Shown one piece after another: positions 1 to 8,162 of a stretch of DNA of 64,000 nt. Source of the DNA: Halomonas urumqiensis (GTDB lineage Bacteria; Pseudomonadota; Gammaproteobacteria; Pseudomonadales; Halomonadaceae). The position numbers and the translations under genes are program-made. Every line of letters starts with the position of its first letter. Within the stretch, counting starts at the first letter, position 1. The notes under the pieces were generated by a model. It had not been told where the DNA came from and made no database searches. It saw only the letters and a program-made list of their open reading frames with translations. The DNA lies in assembly GCF_003028575.1 (NCBI RefSeq), contig NZ_PYUD01000003.1, positions 62,001-126,000 on the forward strand, in the 5' to 3' direction.

Positions 1-18
1 AAGGATAGCGAGGCCCAT
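1..18 (-). CDS. dctM: Start of TRAP transporter large permease (DctM), cut by window edge
   Basis: Only the first six codons are present, reading M-G-L-A-I-L, beginning two bases after the dctQ stop codon. The position directly downstream of dctP and dctQ, and the hydrophobic start, are what is expected of the large membrane subunit of a tripartite ATP-independent periplasmic transporter. The rest lies beyond the left edge, so identity rests on operon order alone. Confidence 0.55.
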
Positions 19-20
19 TA

Positions 21-569
21 TCAGACATCCTCTAGACGATTTATACCGCAGATACGGTCGATAATATTGGCAAGAGAGAACACGACAACCAATGAGCCGC
101 AGATCACCAATGGCATCGCTCGCCAGCTCTCACTCATGCCAATCATGGGTATTGCACGTTCCAGATTGGTCATGACCAACCCCGAGCCCTCGTATGCCAT
201 GAAACCACCGAAGATGAGTACGACACTATCCGCTAGATAGCGAAAGAAAGTTCGTAAGGGGACAGGCATGCCCTCGCGTATGAAATCAATACTCAGGTGT
301 GTATTGGCCCTGACGCCAGATGCCGCGCCGAGGCACGTTATATAGACCACGATCAATAGCGAGGATTGCTCGACCCAAGTCGGCGTGTTATTGAGCACAT
401 AACGGCCGAACACCAGCCAGCCAAAGCTGGCAATGAGAAAGACAAGTAGCACGCCTGACAAGATAAGGCAGAGGCTGGCAATGCCATCCAAGGCGTGGCT
501 TATCCTCTTCTGAAAATGAGGTATATTCACAATTGCCTCTGATGCGTTGGGTAGGCTCTCACTGTGCAC
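21..569 (-). CDS. dctQ: TRAP transporter small permease subunit (DctQ)
   Basis: A 182-residue integral membrane protein with about four hydrophobic segments (roughly residues 30-55, 65-85, 105-130 and 145-170), the size and topology of DctQ. DctQ bridges the periplasmic binding protein and the large DctM permease and uses ion gradients for substrate import. The start is a GTG codon preceded at good spacing by GGAGG. It lies 52 bases downstream of dctP in the same orientation, and dctM begins two bases after its stop. The ribosome site is enclosed in a hairpin (576-607). The substrate is inferred from the neighbouring kdgD to be a sugar acid such as a hexuronate or aldarate; the sequence of DctQ itself does not reveal it. 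Confidence 0.9.
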   Translation of the reverse strand: MHSESLPNASEAIVNIPHFQKRISHALDGIASLCLILSGVLLVFLIASFGWLVFGRYVLNNTPTWVEQSSLLIVVYITCLGAASGVRANTHLSIDFIREGMPVPLRTFFRYLADSVVLIFGGFMAYEGSGLVMTNLERAIPMIGMSESWRAMPLVICGSLVVVFSLANIIDRICGINRLEDV

Positions 570-575
570 ATCAAC

Positions 576-607
576 GTCCTCCCGATGAAATTTCCCACCG
601 GGAGGAC
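576..607 (-). promoter_or_regulatory. Hairpin that encloses the dctQ ribosome-binding site
   Basis: A perfect 9-base inverted repeat (GTCCTCCCG at 576-584, CGGGAGGAC at 599-607) with a 14-base loop lies between dctP and dctQ. In the transcript one arm carries the GGGAGG that serves dctQ. Such inter-cistronic stems commonly stabilise the binding-protein message or lower translation of the permease genes, giving an excess of the binding protein. The structure is seen; the effect is inferred. Confidence 0.6.
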
Positions 608-621
608 ATGGGCGTCAGAGG

Positions 622-1617
622 TTAGTTCGAAGTACGAATCGTGTTGATGAGATCTTCAAGCTCAGGATTGTCCTCGATGAAACTGGCATAAACAGGCTCC
701 ATCAAGTCCTGGAAGGCGGTCTTGTCCTCAATCTCATTGATCTCCACGCCTGCCTCGAGAACAATTTCATGACTCTGTTGTGAACCTTCAACCCAGAGCT
801 GGCGCTGCATCTCGGACGCTTTTATCGCCTCTTCACGTACGATTTCCTGATCTTCCTCAGACAAGGATTCCCACTTTGCCTTTGCAATACATAGGCATTC
901 AGGAATAATCAAGTGCTCGGTCAGCGAATAATACTCAGCCACTTCATAGTGGTTGCTTGATTCGAAGGAAGGATAGTTATTTTCGGCTCCGTCAAGCACA
1001 CCGGTCGTCAACGATTGATAGACCTCACCATAGGCCATTGGGGTGGCATTACCCCCCAGTGCCTCGATCATGTCGACGTACAGGTCATTGTTCATGACGC
1101 GGATCTTCAGGCCCTCCACGTCTTCTGGCGTGTTGATTGGGCGACTGGTGTTGTAAAGACTGCGAGCTCCGGAGTCGAACCATGACAAGGCAATGAGATT
1201 CTTGTCGGCCAGGGCATCAGAGAACTGCTGCCCGATCTCGCCATCCATCACCTCATGCATGTGATCGATGCTATTGAAGATGAATGGCAGGGAAAGAACA
1301 TTGGTTTCGTTAACGATGGGGCCCATGGGTCCCATGTTGAAATTGGCGAATGCAAGGGCACCGTTGCGTACCTGCTCGATAGCATCCGGCTGATCACCCA
1401 GTACCGCATTATTGTATACCTGAAGTGTAAGACGACCCTCGGTCCTGTCCGTTACCGCTTCGGCGAAGGATTCCAATGCCTCAGTATTGGGATAACCATC
1501 GGGGTGAATGTTCCAGCCACGCCAGTTTTCGGCCATCGCTGGAAAGGACATTGCTAACATGGCCGCAGAAACGGCTGTGGTGCAAAGGGTCTTGCTGGCG
1601 AATCGTGTGATTTCCAT
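622..1617 (-). CDS. dctP: TRAP transporter periplasmic substrate-binding protein (DctP)
   Basis: A 331-residue DctP-family solute receptor with a Sec signal peptide (hydrophobic core about residues 9-25, cleavage after AMA near residue 29). The conserved region GLKIRVMNND (about residues 168-177) contains the arginine that binds the carboxylate of ligands across the DctP family, and the Q-S-L-T-T-G-V-L-D-G-A-E-N stretch is typical. The start has AGGA seven bases upstream. It is the second gene of kdgD-dctP-dctQ-dctM. Because kdgD acts on ketodeoxyglucarate, the ligand is probably an aldarate or hexuronate; this is context-based. Confidence 0.92.
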   Translation of the reverse strand: MEITRFASKTLCTTAVSAAMLAMSFPAMAENWRGWNIHPDGYPNTEALESFAEAVTDRTEGRLTLQVYNNAVLGDQPDAIEQVRNGALAFANFNMGPMGPIVNETNVLSLPFIFNSIDHMHEVMDGEIGQQFSDALADKNLIALSWFDSGARSLYNTSRPINTPEDVEGLKIRVMNNDLYVDMIEALGGNATPMAYGEVYQSLTTGVLDGAENNYPSFESSNHYEVAEYYSLTEHLIIPECLCIAKAKWESLSEEDQEIVREEAIKASEMQRQLWVEGSQQSHEIVLEAGVEINEIEDKTAFQDLMEPVYASFIEDNPELEDLINTIRTSN

Positions 1618-1772
1618 GACGCTTTCCTTTATATTTAATGTAGTTCGCGTTATACATCTTCCACAATATTAAGATCAATCAGGCCGCAAATTATTCTATG
1701 ATTTCCGTCCTGAATCCCTATCATTACCCTCTCACTTGAATCCCTTCTAGAGGTCTTTCTTGTCGTTGTTTC

Positions 1773-2690
1773 CTAGAGCTTCTTGGCAATCTCCACCAGC
1801 TTCTCCAGCTGTTGCCGTTCTTCCGATGTCGGCATTACCAGTGGTGCCCTCACCTTGCCGGCGGGCCGTCCGATGATATCGGCGCCAGCCTTGATCAAGC
1901 TGACGGCATAGCCTTTCTTCCGATCCCTGAGGTCCACGAAGGGAATGAAGAAGTCGTTGGTGATCTGCTTGACGACGTCGCTGTTTCCCTTGCGGAGTTC
2001 CTTGTAGAACTTCACCGCCATGTCTGGCACGAAGTTGAACACGGCCGATGAATAGGTGTTCACGCCGATGGAGAGGTACGCCTCCGCGAATATCTCGGCG
2101 GTGGGCACGCCCCCGATGTAGGTGAGGCGATCCCCTACCGTCTTGACGATCTTGTTGAGAGCCTGAATGTCGCCCTTGCCATCCTTGAGGCCGACCAGGT
2201 TGGGGCAGGCCTTGGCCAGCGCCTTCACGGACCCGGCGTCGAGGATGCCATTGGCACGGTTGTAATAGATGACATTCAGCTCGGTGGCATCGCAGATCTG
2301 GCGAGCGTACTCCACCAGACCTTCCTGGGGGCACTCGGTCAGGTAAGGGGGCATCAGCAGGATACCGTCGGCTCCCACCTCCTCAGCCGCCTGGGCAAAT
2401 GCCTTGCCGCTTTCGACACTCAACCCTGCGCTTGCGATGACCGGCAGCTTGCCGTCCACCGTCTCCACGGCGACCCGTACCACTTCACGAAACTCGTCGA
2501 GCGATAGGTTGAAGAATTCGCCGGTGCCGCCGGCGACAAATACCGCCGAGATCTCGTGGCTGACGAACCACTTCAGGCGCTGGCGATAGCTATCAGCGTC
2601 AAAGCGACCCGCTTGATCGAAGTCCGTGATGGGAAACGACAGCAGACCATCACCGATGGCTTGTACTACGGCTTCTCTGGAAAACTTCAC
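1773..2690 (-). CDS. kdgD: 5-dehydro-4-deoxyglucarate dehydratase (KdgD)
   Basis: A 305-residue member of the dihydrodipicolinate synthase family. KdgD dehydrates and decarboxylates 5-keto-4-deoxy-D-glucarate to 2,5-dioxopentanoate (alpha-ketoglutarate semialdehyde) in the oxidative glucarate/galactarate and hexuronate route. Visible family marks are the opening GDGLLSFPITDFD (13-25), the AGGTGEFF loop (53-60), the tyrosine pair near 142-143 and the Schiff-base lysine in VGLKDGKGD (K169). Length and motifs match KdgD rather than DapA or NanA. Translation begins at a GTG with AAGAGGA seven bases upstream. It is first in the operon with a TRAP transporter, and two palindromic GntR-type operators lie 80-130 bases upstream. 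Confidence 0.93.
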   Translation of the reverse strand: MKFSREAVVQAIGDGLLSFPITDFDQAGRFDADSYRQRLKWFVSHEISAVFVAGGTGEFFNLSLDEFREVVRVAVETVDGKLPVIASAGLSVESGKAFAQAAEEVGADGILLMPPYLTECPQEGLVEYARQICDATELNVIYYNRANGILDAGSVKALAKACPNLVGLKDGKGDIQALNKIVKTVGDRLTYIGGVPTAEIFAEAYLSIGVNTYSSAVFNFVPDMAVKFYKELRKGNSDVVKQITNDFFIPFVDLRDRKKGYAVSLIKAGADIIGRPAGKVRAPLVMPTSEERQQLEKLVEIAKKL

Positions 2691-2771
2691 CCGTTTATCC
2701 TCTTGGTTAATCCCTTGGCGCGACGGCGGATCCCACTGGACCCAGGCACGCTGCCAGGCCTTTTCGGCCTT

Positions 2772-2821
2772 TTGTCATACATCATACAACCGAAGATAGG
2801 CATGTGTGGTTTGTATGACAA
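2772..2821 (-). promoter_or_regulatory. Inverted pair of GntR/FCD-type operators upstream of kdgD
   Basis: Two 11-mers, TTGTCATACAT (2772-2782) and TTGTATGACAA (2811-2821), fit or nearly fit the pattern T-N-G-T-N3-A-C-N-A bound by FadR/FCD-subfamily GntR repressors. They are the same motif in opposite orientation, with centres 39 bases apart (close to four helical turns), in the only gap before the kdgD-TRAP operon. The regulator gene is not beside it, so it is probably encoded elsewhere. Also in this gap, at about 2758-2774, is a weak 5-bp stem (AGGCC/GGCCT) with four T on the plus strand only. Confidence 0.6.
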
Positions 2822-2914
2822 CATCAACGATGGTCTATGCGCTAAAGGTCTAAGTAGTGGATGGTGGGTGGTGAGGAGAATTCCGGCCAGGCAGCGCCTG
2901 GCCAGTGCATGGAC

Positions 2915-3412
2915 TCAGGCGAGGTCCATGGGTGAGGTGAAACGTGTCGCACGGGCACAACCAGCGGCTCGCACCTCGGCGTCCAGTTCGGCCACGGTGG
3001 CAGTGGTGAATCCCGGGCCTCGCTCGGCGCGCCCTTCCACCAAGATCCCGGTGAGTGCCGCGACCAGCGGCATATGGCTGATCAGCAGCAAGGGGCAGTC
3101 GTCGGGCTGTTCGAGCAGCCAGTCGATGACCTCGTTCGGCGCATCGTCCGGGGTGATGATCGTAAGCGTCTCGATCTCGCGCTGCGGGCGCAAGTCAGCG
3201 AGCCCCTCGGCGATCAATTCGGCGGTCTGGCGGGCACGCACATAGGGGCTCGCCACCAGCCGCAGCCGGGCCAGCTCGAGATCGCAACGGCCGGACAGCC
3301 AGGCGGCCATTCGTGCCACCTCCTGGCGCCCTCGCCCATTCAATTCGCGCGCTTCATCGATGCGGCCGTGGCTTGCCTCGCCATGGCGCATGATCAACAA
3401 GGGCTCAGTCAT
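2915..3412 (-). CDS. sixA: Phosphohistidine phosphatase SixA
   Basis: A 165-residue histidine phosphatase. The N-terminal RHGEA motif (R9, H10) supplies the catalytic histidine, and a second histidine lies in LLISHMPLV. SixA dephosphorylates phosphohistidine on partners such as ArcB or the nitrogen PTS protein NPr. The start chosen is the second of two adjacent ATGs because GGAGG is six bases before it; the alternative at 3415 adds one residue. The start overlaps the end of gpsA by eight bases, so the two are translationally coupled. Length and motifs match the family. Confidence 0.9.
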   Translation of the reverse strand: MTEPLLIMRHGEASHGRIDEARELNGRGRQEVARMAAWLSGRCDLELARLRLVASPYVRARQTAELIAEGLADLRPQREIETLTIITPDDAPNEVIDWLLEQPDDCPLLLISHMPLVAALTGILVEGRAERGPGFTTATVAELDAEVRAAGCARATRFTSPMDLA

Positions 3413-4472
3413 CATGGCCCTCCGATTCGCGGTGTGCCTGTTGTACGTCTGCACGGGAGAGAATGAATTCGACGTCGCTGCTCTGTTCACCGAGCATCAG
3501 CATGCGCGCCATCTCGCGCGCTGGCACGCCCTCGAACAGCACCTGATAGAGCCCTTCGGCAAGCGGCATGTAGACGCCATCCTCGCGCGCCTTGTCACGG
3601 ACCAGGCGCACGGTGTTGACCCCCTCGGCAACCTGGCCGAGCGCTTCCACGGCCTCGTCCAGGCTCTTGCCCTGCCCCAGCGCAAAGCCCACCCGATAAT
3701 TGCGCGACAGATCCGACGAGCAGGTGACGATCAGGTCGCCGACCCCGGAAAGCCCCAGGAAGGTCATCGGGTTGGCGCCTTGGTCCACCGCAAAGCGGCT
3801 CATCTCGGCCAGCGCCCGGGTCATCAACATGCTGCGAGTGTTCTCGCCCATGCCCAATGCCGCCGCCATGCCGGCGGCGATCGCATAGATGTTCTTCAAC
3901 GCGCCGCCCAACTCGACGCCATAGCGGTCGTTGCTGGCATAGACTCGGAAATAGTCGCAGCCAAGTGCCGTTTGCACCCGGGTACGGGTCTCGGCGTCGT
4001 CACTGGCGACCACCGTGGCGGTGAGCTGCTTCTGGGCAATTTCGGTCGCAAGGTTAGGCCCGGAGATCACCCCGATATGGGTAAAGCCGGTCTCCTCCTC
4101 GAGAATCTGGCTCATCAACTTGAAGCCGTCCTGCTGAATCCCCTTGGTGGTGCTGACGAGTATCTGGTGCTCATTGAGGTAAGGGCGCGCCATGCGCACC
4201 ACCTCACGGAACGCCTTGGAGGGAATGGCCACCAGCACCAGCTCCGCACCCGCCAGTACCTCATCCATGTCACTTGACGCCACCACCGCCGGATTGATCG
4301 CGTAGTCCGGGAGATACCGCCCGTTGCAGTGTTGCGTGTTGATCTGGGCCACCAGCGCCGGGTCACGTAGCCATTGGCGAACCCGGGCGCCGTTGTCGGC
4401 GGCTATGCTGGCCAGCGCTGTACCGAAGCTCCCGCCCCCCAGCACAGCGACGCGCATCCTCTGCTCTGCCAT
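3405..4472 (-). CDS. gpsA: NAD(P)H-dependent glycerol-3-phosphate dehydrogenase
   Basis: A 355-residue cytoplasmic enzyme that reduces dihydroxyacetone phosphate to sn-glycerol-3-phosphate for phospholipid synthesis. It shows the Rossmann motif [10 protein letters not shown] (12-21), the [10 protein letters not shown] segment (138-147), the catalytic lysine in [13 protein letters not shown] (K193) and the substrate-loop GVGDLIVTC. Length is slightly above E. coli GpsA (339), the extra being at the C-terminus. The ATG used has GGGG a few bases upstream; an internal ATG five codons in is possible. It is followed by sixA with an eight-base overlap and preceded by a gap holding a 16-bp direct repeat and the pntB terminator. 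Confidence 0.96.
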   Translation of the reverse strand: MAEQRMRVAVLGGGSFGTALASIAADNGARVRQWLRDPALVAQINTQHCNGRYLPDYAINPAVVASSDMDEVLAGAELVLVAIPSKAFREVVRMARPYLNEHQILVSTTKGIQQDGFKLMSQILEEETGFTHIGVISGPNLATEIAQKQLTATVVASDDAETRTRVQTALGCDYFRVYASNDRYGVELGGALKNIYAIAAGMAAALGMGENTRSMLMTRALAEMSRFAVDQGANPMTFLGLSGVGDLIVTCSSDLSRNYRVGFALGQGKSLDEAVEALGQVAEGVNTVRLVRDKAREDGVYMPLAEGLYQVLFEGVPAREMARMLMLGEQSSDVEFILSRADVQQAHRESEGHDD

Positions 4473-4517
4473 GATCGGCCCCGCAAGAAAATATGGTAAG
4501 TATTCAGATTAAAACAT

Positions 4518-4549
4518 TAATGCATGAAGGTTCTAATGCATAAAGGTTC
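4518..4549. repeat. Two tandem 16-bp units in the gpsA promoter region
   Basis: Two adjacent 16-base copies (4518-4533 and 4534-4549) read TAATGCATRAAGGTTC and differ at one base. They sit 46-78 bases upstream of the gpsA start. They could be tandem regulator sites or slippage; no regulator is suggested by the sequence. Confidence 0.7.
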
Positions 4550-4559
4550 TATTGTAGCG

Positions 4560-4594
4560 AAAAAAACGCCCGAATCGTCAGCCGATTCGGGCGT
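4560..4594 (-). terminator. Rho-independent terminator of pntAB
   Basis: A perfect 12-bp stem (4566-4577 with 4583-4594) with a five-base loop, followed on the minus strand by seven T. It lies 83 bases after the pntB stop codon. The plus-strand T-run is weak, so it mainly serves pntAB. Confidence 0.9.
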
Positions 4595-4677
4595 CTTTCC
4601 AGGTCACCTGGCACTGGCTCAAGGCACGGCCGACGCGTCACGTCGACCCTGCATCGGGCGCCAGCCCATCGGCACTA

Positions 4678-6120
4678 CTAGTCGAGCAAGTGCAGCAGTG
4701 AATCGACACTTTCCCTGGCATCGCCATAGAACATCCGCGTGTTGTCCTTGAAGAACAGCGGGTTCTCGATGCCCGAGTAGCCGGTGCCCTGCCCGCGCTT
4801 GGAGACGAACACCTGCTTGGCCTCCCACACCTTGAGCACCGGCATGCCGGCGATCGGGCTGTTCGGGTCCTCCTCGGCGGCCGGGTTGACGATATCGTTG
4901 GAGCCGATGACGATCACCACATCGGTGTTGGGGAAGTCATCGTTGATCTCGTCCATCTCGAGCACGATGTCGTAGGGCACCTTGGCCTCGGCGAGCAGCA
5001 CGTTCATGTGCCCTGGCAGGCGCCCGGCCACCGGGTGAATGGCGAAGCGCACGTCCTTGCCCGCGGCGCGCAGCTTGCGTACCAGCTCGCTGACCGCGTT
5101 CTGGGCCTGGGCCACCGCCATGCCATAGCCCGGCACGATGATCACGCTGTCGGCGTCGTTGAGTGCCGAGGCCACACCACCGGCATCGATGGCAACCTGC
5201 TCGCCCTCGATCTCGGCAGCGGGCCCCTGGCTGCCACCAAAGCCACCGAGGATGACATTGACGAAGTTGCGGTTCATCGCCTTGCACATGATGTACGAGA
5301 GGATGGCACCCGAGGAGCCTACCAGCGCACCGGTGACGATCAGCAGATCGTTGGACAGCGTGAAGCCGATGGCCGCCGCCGCCCAGCCGGAATAGCTGTT
5401 GAGCATCGACACCACCACCGGCATGTCGGCGCCGCCGATGCCCATGATCAGGTGGTAGCCGATGAAGAACGACAGCGCCGCAAGCACCAGCAGTGTCCAG
5501 AAGCCGGCGCCACCGATATAGGCGATGGCCAGCACCAGACACAGCACCGCGGCCGCCGCGTTGAGCATGTGCCCGCCGGGCAACTGGCGCGGTTTGCCGT
5601 CAACCTTGCCGGCCAGCTTGCCGAAGGCGATCACCGAGCCGGTGAAGGTCACCGCACCGATGAAAATCGCAAACACCACCTCGAGCTGCAGGAAAGTCAG
5701 CTCATCCGGCGCCTTGGTGGCGACCAGCGCGGCGAAAGCCGAGAACTCTTGCTGCCCCGCCTCCAGCGCGCGAGCCGCCATCACGCGACGGCGTTCCAGA
5801 TCGGCGCTCCAGGCCACGAACACCGCGGCCAGGCCAACAAAGCTGTGCAATGCCGCCACCAACTGCGGCATTTCGGTCATTTCCACCTTCTTGGCCACAT
5901 ACCAGCCGACGGCGCTACCGATGATGATCATCGGGATCATCAGCCAGTAGGCGCCGATGCCCGGACCCAGCGCGGTGAACGCCACCGCCACGGCCATGCC
6001 GATGATGCCGTACCATACGGCACGCTTGGCCTTCTCCTGATTACTCAGCCCACCCAACGACAGGATGAACAACACACTTGCCGCAATCGCTGCGGCAGAT
6101 ACGAATCCTTGACCCAACAT
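4678..6120 (-). CDS. pntB: Proton-translocating NAD(P) transhydrogenase, beta subunit
   Basis: A 480-residue subunit with about nine transmembrane helices in residues 5-265 and a soluble NADP(H)-binding domain III at the C-terminus (from about 300). Domain III contains [15 protein letters not shown], the [14 protein letters not shown] segment and the ending [13 protein letters not shown]. With PntA it couples hydride transfer from NADH to NADP+ with inward proton movement in the inner membrane. It starts 16 bases after pntA and is followed by a strong terminator. In a strain that relies on the ED route it would help balance NADPH. Confidence 0.97.
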   Translation of the reverse strand: MLGQGFVSAAAIAASVLFILSLGGLSNQEKAKRAVWYGIIGMAVAVAFTALGPGIGAYWLMIPMIIIGSAVGWYVAKKVEMTEMPQLVAALHSFVGLAAVFVAWSADLERRRVMAARALEAGQQEFSAFAALVATKAPDELTFLQLEVVFAIFIGAVTFTGSVIAFGKLAGKVDGKPRQLPGGHMLNAAAAVLCLVLAIAYIGGAGFWTLLVLAALSFFIGYHLIMGIGGADMPVVVSMLNSYSGWAAAAIGFTLSNDLLIVTGALVGSSGAILSYIMCKAMNRNFVNVILGGFGGSQGPAAEIEGEQVAIDAGGVASALNDADSVIIVPGYGMAVAQAQNAVSELVRKLRAAGKDVRFAIHPVAGRLPGHMNVLLAEAKVPYDIVLEMDEINDDFPNTDVVIVIGSNDIVNPAAEEDPNSPIAGMPVLKVWEAKQVFVSKRGQGTGYSGIENPLFFKDNTRMFYGDARESVDSLLHLLD

Positions 6121-6136
6121 ATCTCGTCTCCGCCGC

Positions 6137-7708
6137 TCAGGATTTCTGGAACATGGCGAGCATCCGGCGTGTCACCAGGAAGCCACCCACGATATTGATG
6201 CTGGCGATCAGCACCGAGATCGCCGCGAGTATCACCACCACGGCACTGCCAGAGCCGATCTGCAGCACCGCACCCAGGATGATGATCCCGGAAATCGCGT
6301 TGGTCACCGCCATCAGCGGGGTGTGCAGCGAGTGGCTGACATTCCAGATCACCTGGAAGCCGACGAAGCAGGCCAGCACGAAGACGATGAAGTGCTGCAT
6401 GAACGAGGCTGGAGCGATCTGTCCGAGCAGCAGCATCATCGCACCGCCAACGCCCAGCAGAGTCGCCTGGCGTTTTGTCTGGGCCTTGAAGGTGGCCAGG
6501 TCGGCGGCACGCTTCTCCTCGGGTGTGGGGGCCTTCTCCTTGGGTTTCGGCTTGGCCGCGGCGATGGCCTTGACCTTGGGCGGCGGCGGCGGGAAGGTGA
6601 TTTCACCGGCATGGGTCACCGTCGACCCACGGATCACGTCATCCTCCATGTTGTGGACGATGGCGCCGTCCTTCTCGGGAGTCAGGTCAGTGAGCATGTG
6701 GCGAATGTTGGTGGAGTACAACAACGATGACTGGGTTGCCATGCGCGAGGGGAAGTCGGTGTAGCCAACCACCGTCACGCCGTTGTCGCTTACCACTTTC
6801 TCGTCGGCACGCGTCAGATCGCAGTTGCCGCCCTTCTCGGCGGCCAGGTCGATGATCACCGAGCCCGGCTTCATGGCTTCGACCATGTCGGCAAGCCACA
6901 GTTTGGGTGCCGGACGGCCGGGAATCAGCGCCGTGGTGATAACGATGTCGATGTCGGGTGCCTGCGCGCGGAAGCACTCGAGCTGCTTTTCGCGGAACTC
7001 GGGGCTGGAGGGTGCCGCATAGCCACCGGTCTCGGAACCGTCCTGGCTCTCGTCGAAGTCGAGGAACAGGAATTCGGCGCCCATCGATTCGATCTGTTCG
7101 GACACCTCCGGGCGCACGTCGAAGGCACGCACCACGGCCCCCAGGCTCGTCGCCGTGCCGATGGCGGCAAGACCCGCGACACCGGCGCCGATGACCAGCA
7201 CCTTGGCCGGCGGTACCTTGCCTGCCGCCGTCACCTGGCCGGTGAAGAAGCGCCCGAAGTTATTACCCGCCTCGATCACCGCGCGGTAGCCGGCGATGTT
7301 GGCCATCGACGACAGCGCGTCCATCTTCTGGGCGCGCGAGATGCGCGGCACCATGTCCATGGCCACCACCGTGGCGCCCTTGCCACGGCAGCGCTCGAGC
7401 AGCTCCTCGTTCTGGGCCGGCCAGAAGAATGATATCAGCGTCTGGCCTTCGCGCAGCAGCTCGACCTCTTCGTCGATGGGCTCGCGCACCTTGACCACGA
7501 CTTCCGCGTCGCGCCATAGCGTGTCGGCGTCGTCGACCACGCTGACGCCGGCCTCGCGATACTTGTCGTCACTGAAACCGGCGGCTTCCCCGGCTCCGCT
7601 CTGCACCAGGCACTCATGGCCAAGCTTCTGTATGTGCCCCGCGCTCTCGGGCGTCAGCGCTACCCGCGCTTCGCCCTTCGCTCGCTCCTTCGGTGCTCCG
7701 ATCTTCAC
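6137..7708 (-). CDS. pntA: Proton-translocating NAD(P) transhydrogenase, alpha subunit
   Basis: A 523-residue subunit joining the NAD(H)-binding domain I (residues about 1-375, with [22 protein letters not shown] and the [14 protein letters not shown] segment) to four C-terminal transmembrane helices (about 425-520). A proline- and lysine-rich linker separates the parts. The reading frame is open for another 34 codons upstream, but family alignment (E. coli begins MRIGIPRERL) points to the GTG at 7708, giving [21 protein letters not shown], with GGAG nine bases before it. It is the first gene of the pntAB pair. Confidence 0.95.
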   Translation of the reverse strand: MKIGAPKERAKGEARVALTPESAGHIQKLGHECLVQSGAGEAAGFSDDKYREAGVSVVDDADTLWRDAEVVVKVREPIDEEVELLREGQTLISFFWPAQNEELLERCRGKGATVVAMDMVPRISRAQKMDALSSMANIAGYRAVIEAGNNFGRFFTGQVTAAGKVPPAKVLVIGAGVAGLAAIGTATSLGAVVRAFDVRPEVSEQIESMGAEFLFLDFDESQDGSETGGYAAPSSPEFREKQLECFRAQAPDIDIVITTALIPGRPAPKLWLADMVEAMKPGSVIIDLAAEKGGNCDLTRADEKVVSDNGVTVVGYTDFPSRMATQSSLLYSTNIRHMLTDLTPEKDGAIVHNMEDDVIRGSTVTHAGEITFPPPPPKVKAIAAAKPKPKEKAPTPEEKRAADLATFKAQTKRQATLLGVGGAMMLLLGQIAPASFMQHFIVFVLACFVGFQVIWNVSHSLHTPLMAVTNAISGIIILGAVLQIGSGSAVVVILAAISVLIASINIVGGFLVTRRMLAMFQKS

Positions 7709-7819
7709 GTCGTCAGTCTCCGTTGGTGATGGCCGAAACCATGTCCGGCGCTGTGTCCATCCGCCAGTTTTGCTTAGCCGGGCGGCACAAACAAGCTCGG
7801 ATGCGATCACAAGGCAGAC

Positions 7820-7853
7820 AAAAATGACGATGCCACCCGGTGGGTGGCATCGT
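7820..7853 (-). terminator. Rho-independent terminator of the small ORF at 7886-8008
   Basis: A 12-bp perfect stem (7827-7838 with 7842-7853) with a three-base loop, followed on the minus strand by TCA and five T. It lies 33 bases past the stop of the 40-codon ORF and upstream of pntA, so it closes a very short transcription unit. Confidence 0.8.
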
Positions 7854-7885
7854 TGGAGGCGTGAAACGGGCGTTGCGAACCCCTC

Positions 7886-8008
7886 TCAGCTGACCAGTAA
7901 CGGCGTGCTGGCGACACCGAGTAGAACCAGCAGTAGCGCGGTCATCCGCCAGCGGGGGAAGGTCAGGGAGAGCAGAAATCTTGACAGGTAACTTGATACG
8001 GAGCGCAT
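7886..8008 (-). CDS. Small single-span membrane protein, 40 residues, function unknown
   Basis: An ATG-initiated 40-codon frame ending in TGA. The first 22 residues are basic and partly amphipathic (MRSVSSYLSRFLLSL then TFPRWRM); residues 23-40 are strongly hydrophobic (TALLLVLLGVASTPLLVS), enough for one membrane helix at the very C-terminus. A GAGAG lies about eight bases before the ATG. The unit is bounded by the htpG terminator (8092-8124) and its own terminator (7820-7853), which argues for an independent transcript. A possible promoter on the minus strand is TTGTTG-16-TATCTA near 8065-8091. I do not recognise a family. Against it: no homology evidence, and the gap could instead encode a small RNA ending at the same terminator. 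Confidence 0.55.
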   Translation of the reverse strand: MRSVSSYLSRFLLSLTFPRWRMTALLLVLLGVASTPLLVS

Positions 8009-8091
8009 AAAGGACTCTCGTTGAGTGGCGAGGTGCGACTCTACCAGAATTTAGACCAAAGTCGTAGATAATGTTGTGCCAATAACCAACA

Positions 8092-8124
8092 ACCCCGCCG
8101 ACATGGACTTCACGTCGGCGGGGT
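8092..8124 (-). terminator. Probable terminator of htpG
   Basis: An 11-bp stem (8092-8102 with 8114-8124) and an 11-base loop lie 39 bases past the htpG stop. The following minus-strand sequence is T-rich (TTGTTGGTTATT) but not a clean T-run. Confidence 0.6.
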
Positions 8125-8162
8125 CGCAAGCAGTGTCGGGCCAATCACCCGTTGGGTAACGC

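Noticed and set aside
5008-6198. 396-codon plus-strand frame opposite pntB
   Set aside because: Histidine- and arginine-rich shadow of pntB with no recognisable domain.
7713-8144. 143-codon minus-strand frame across the pntA upstream gap
   Set aside because: Crosses two terminators and lacks a ribosome site; the 40-codon frame inside the gap is better supported.
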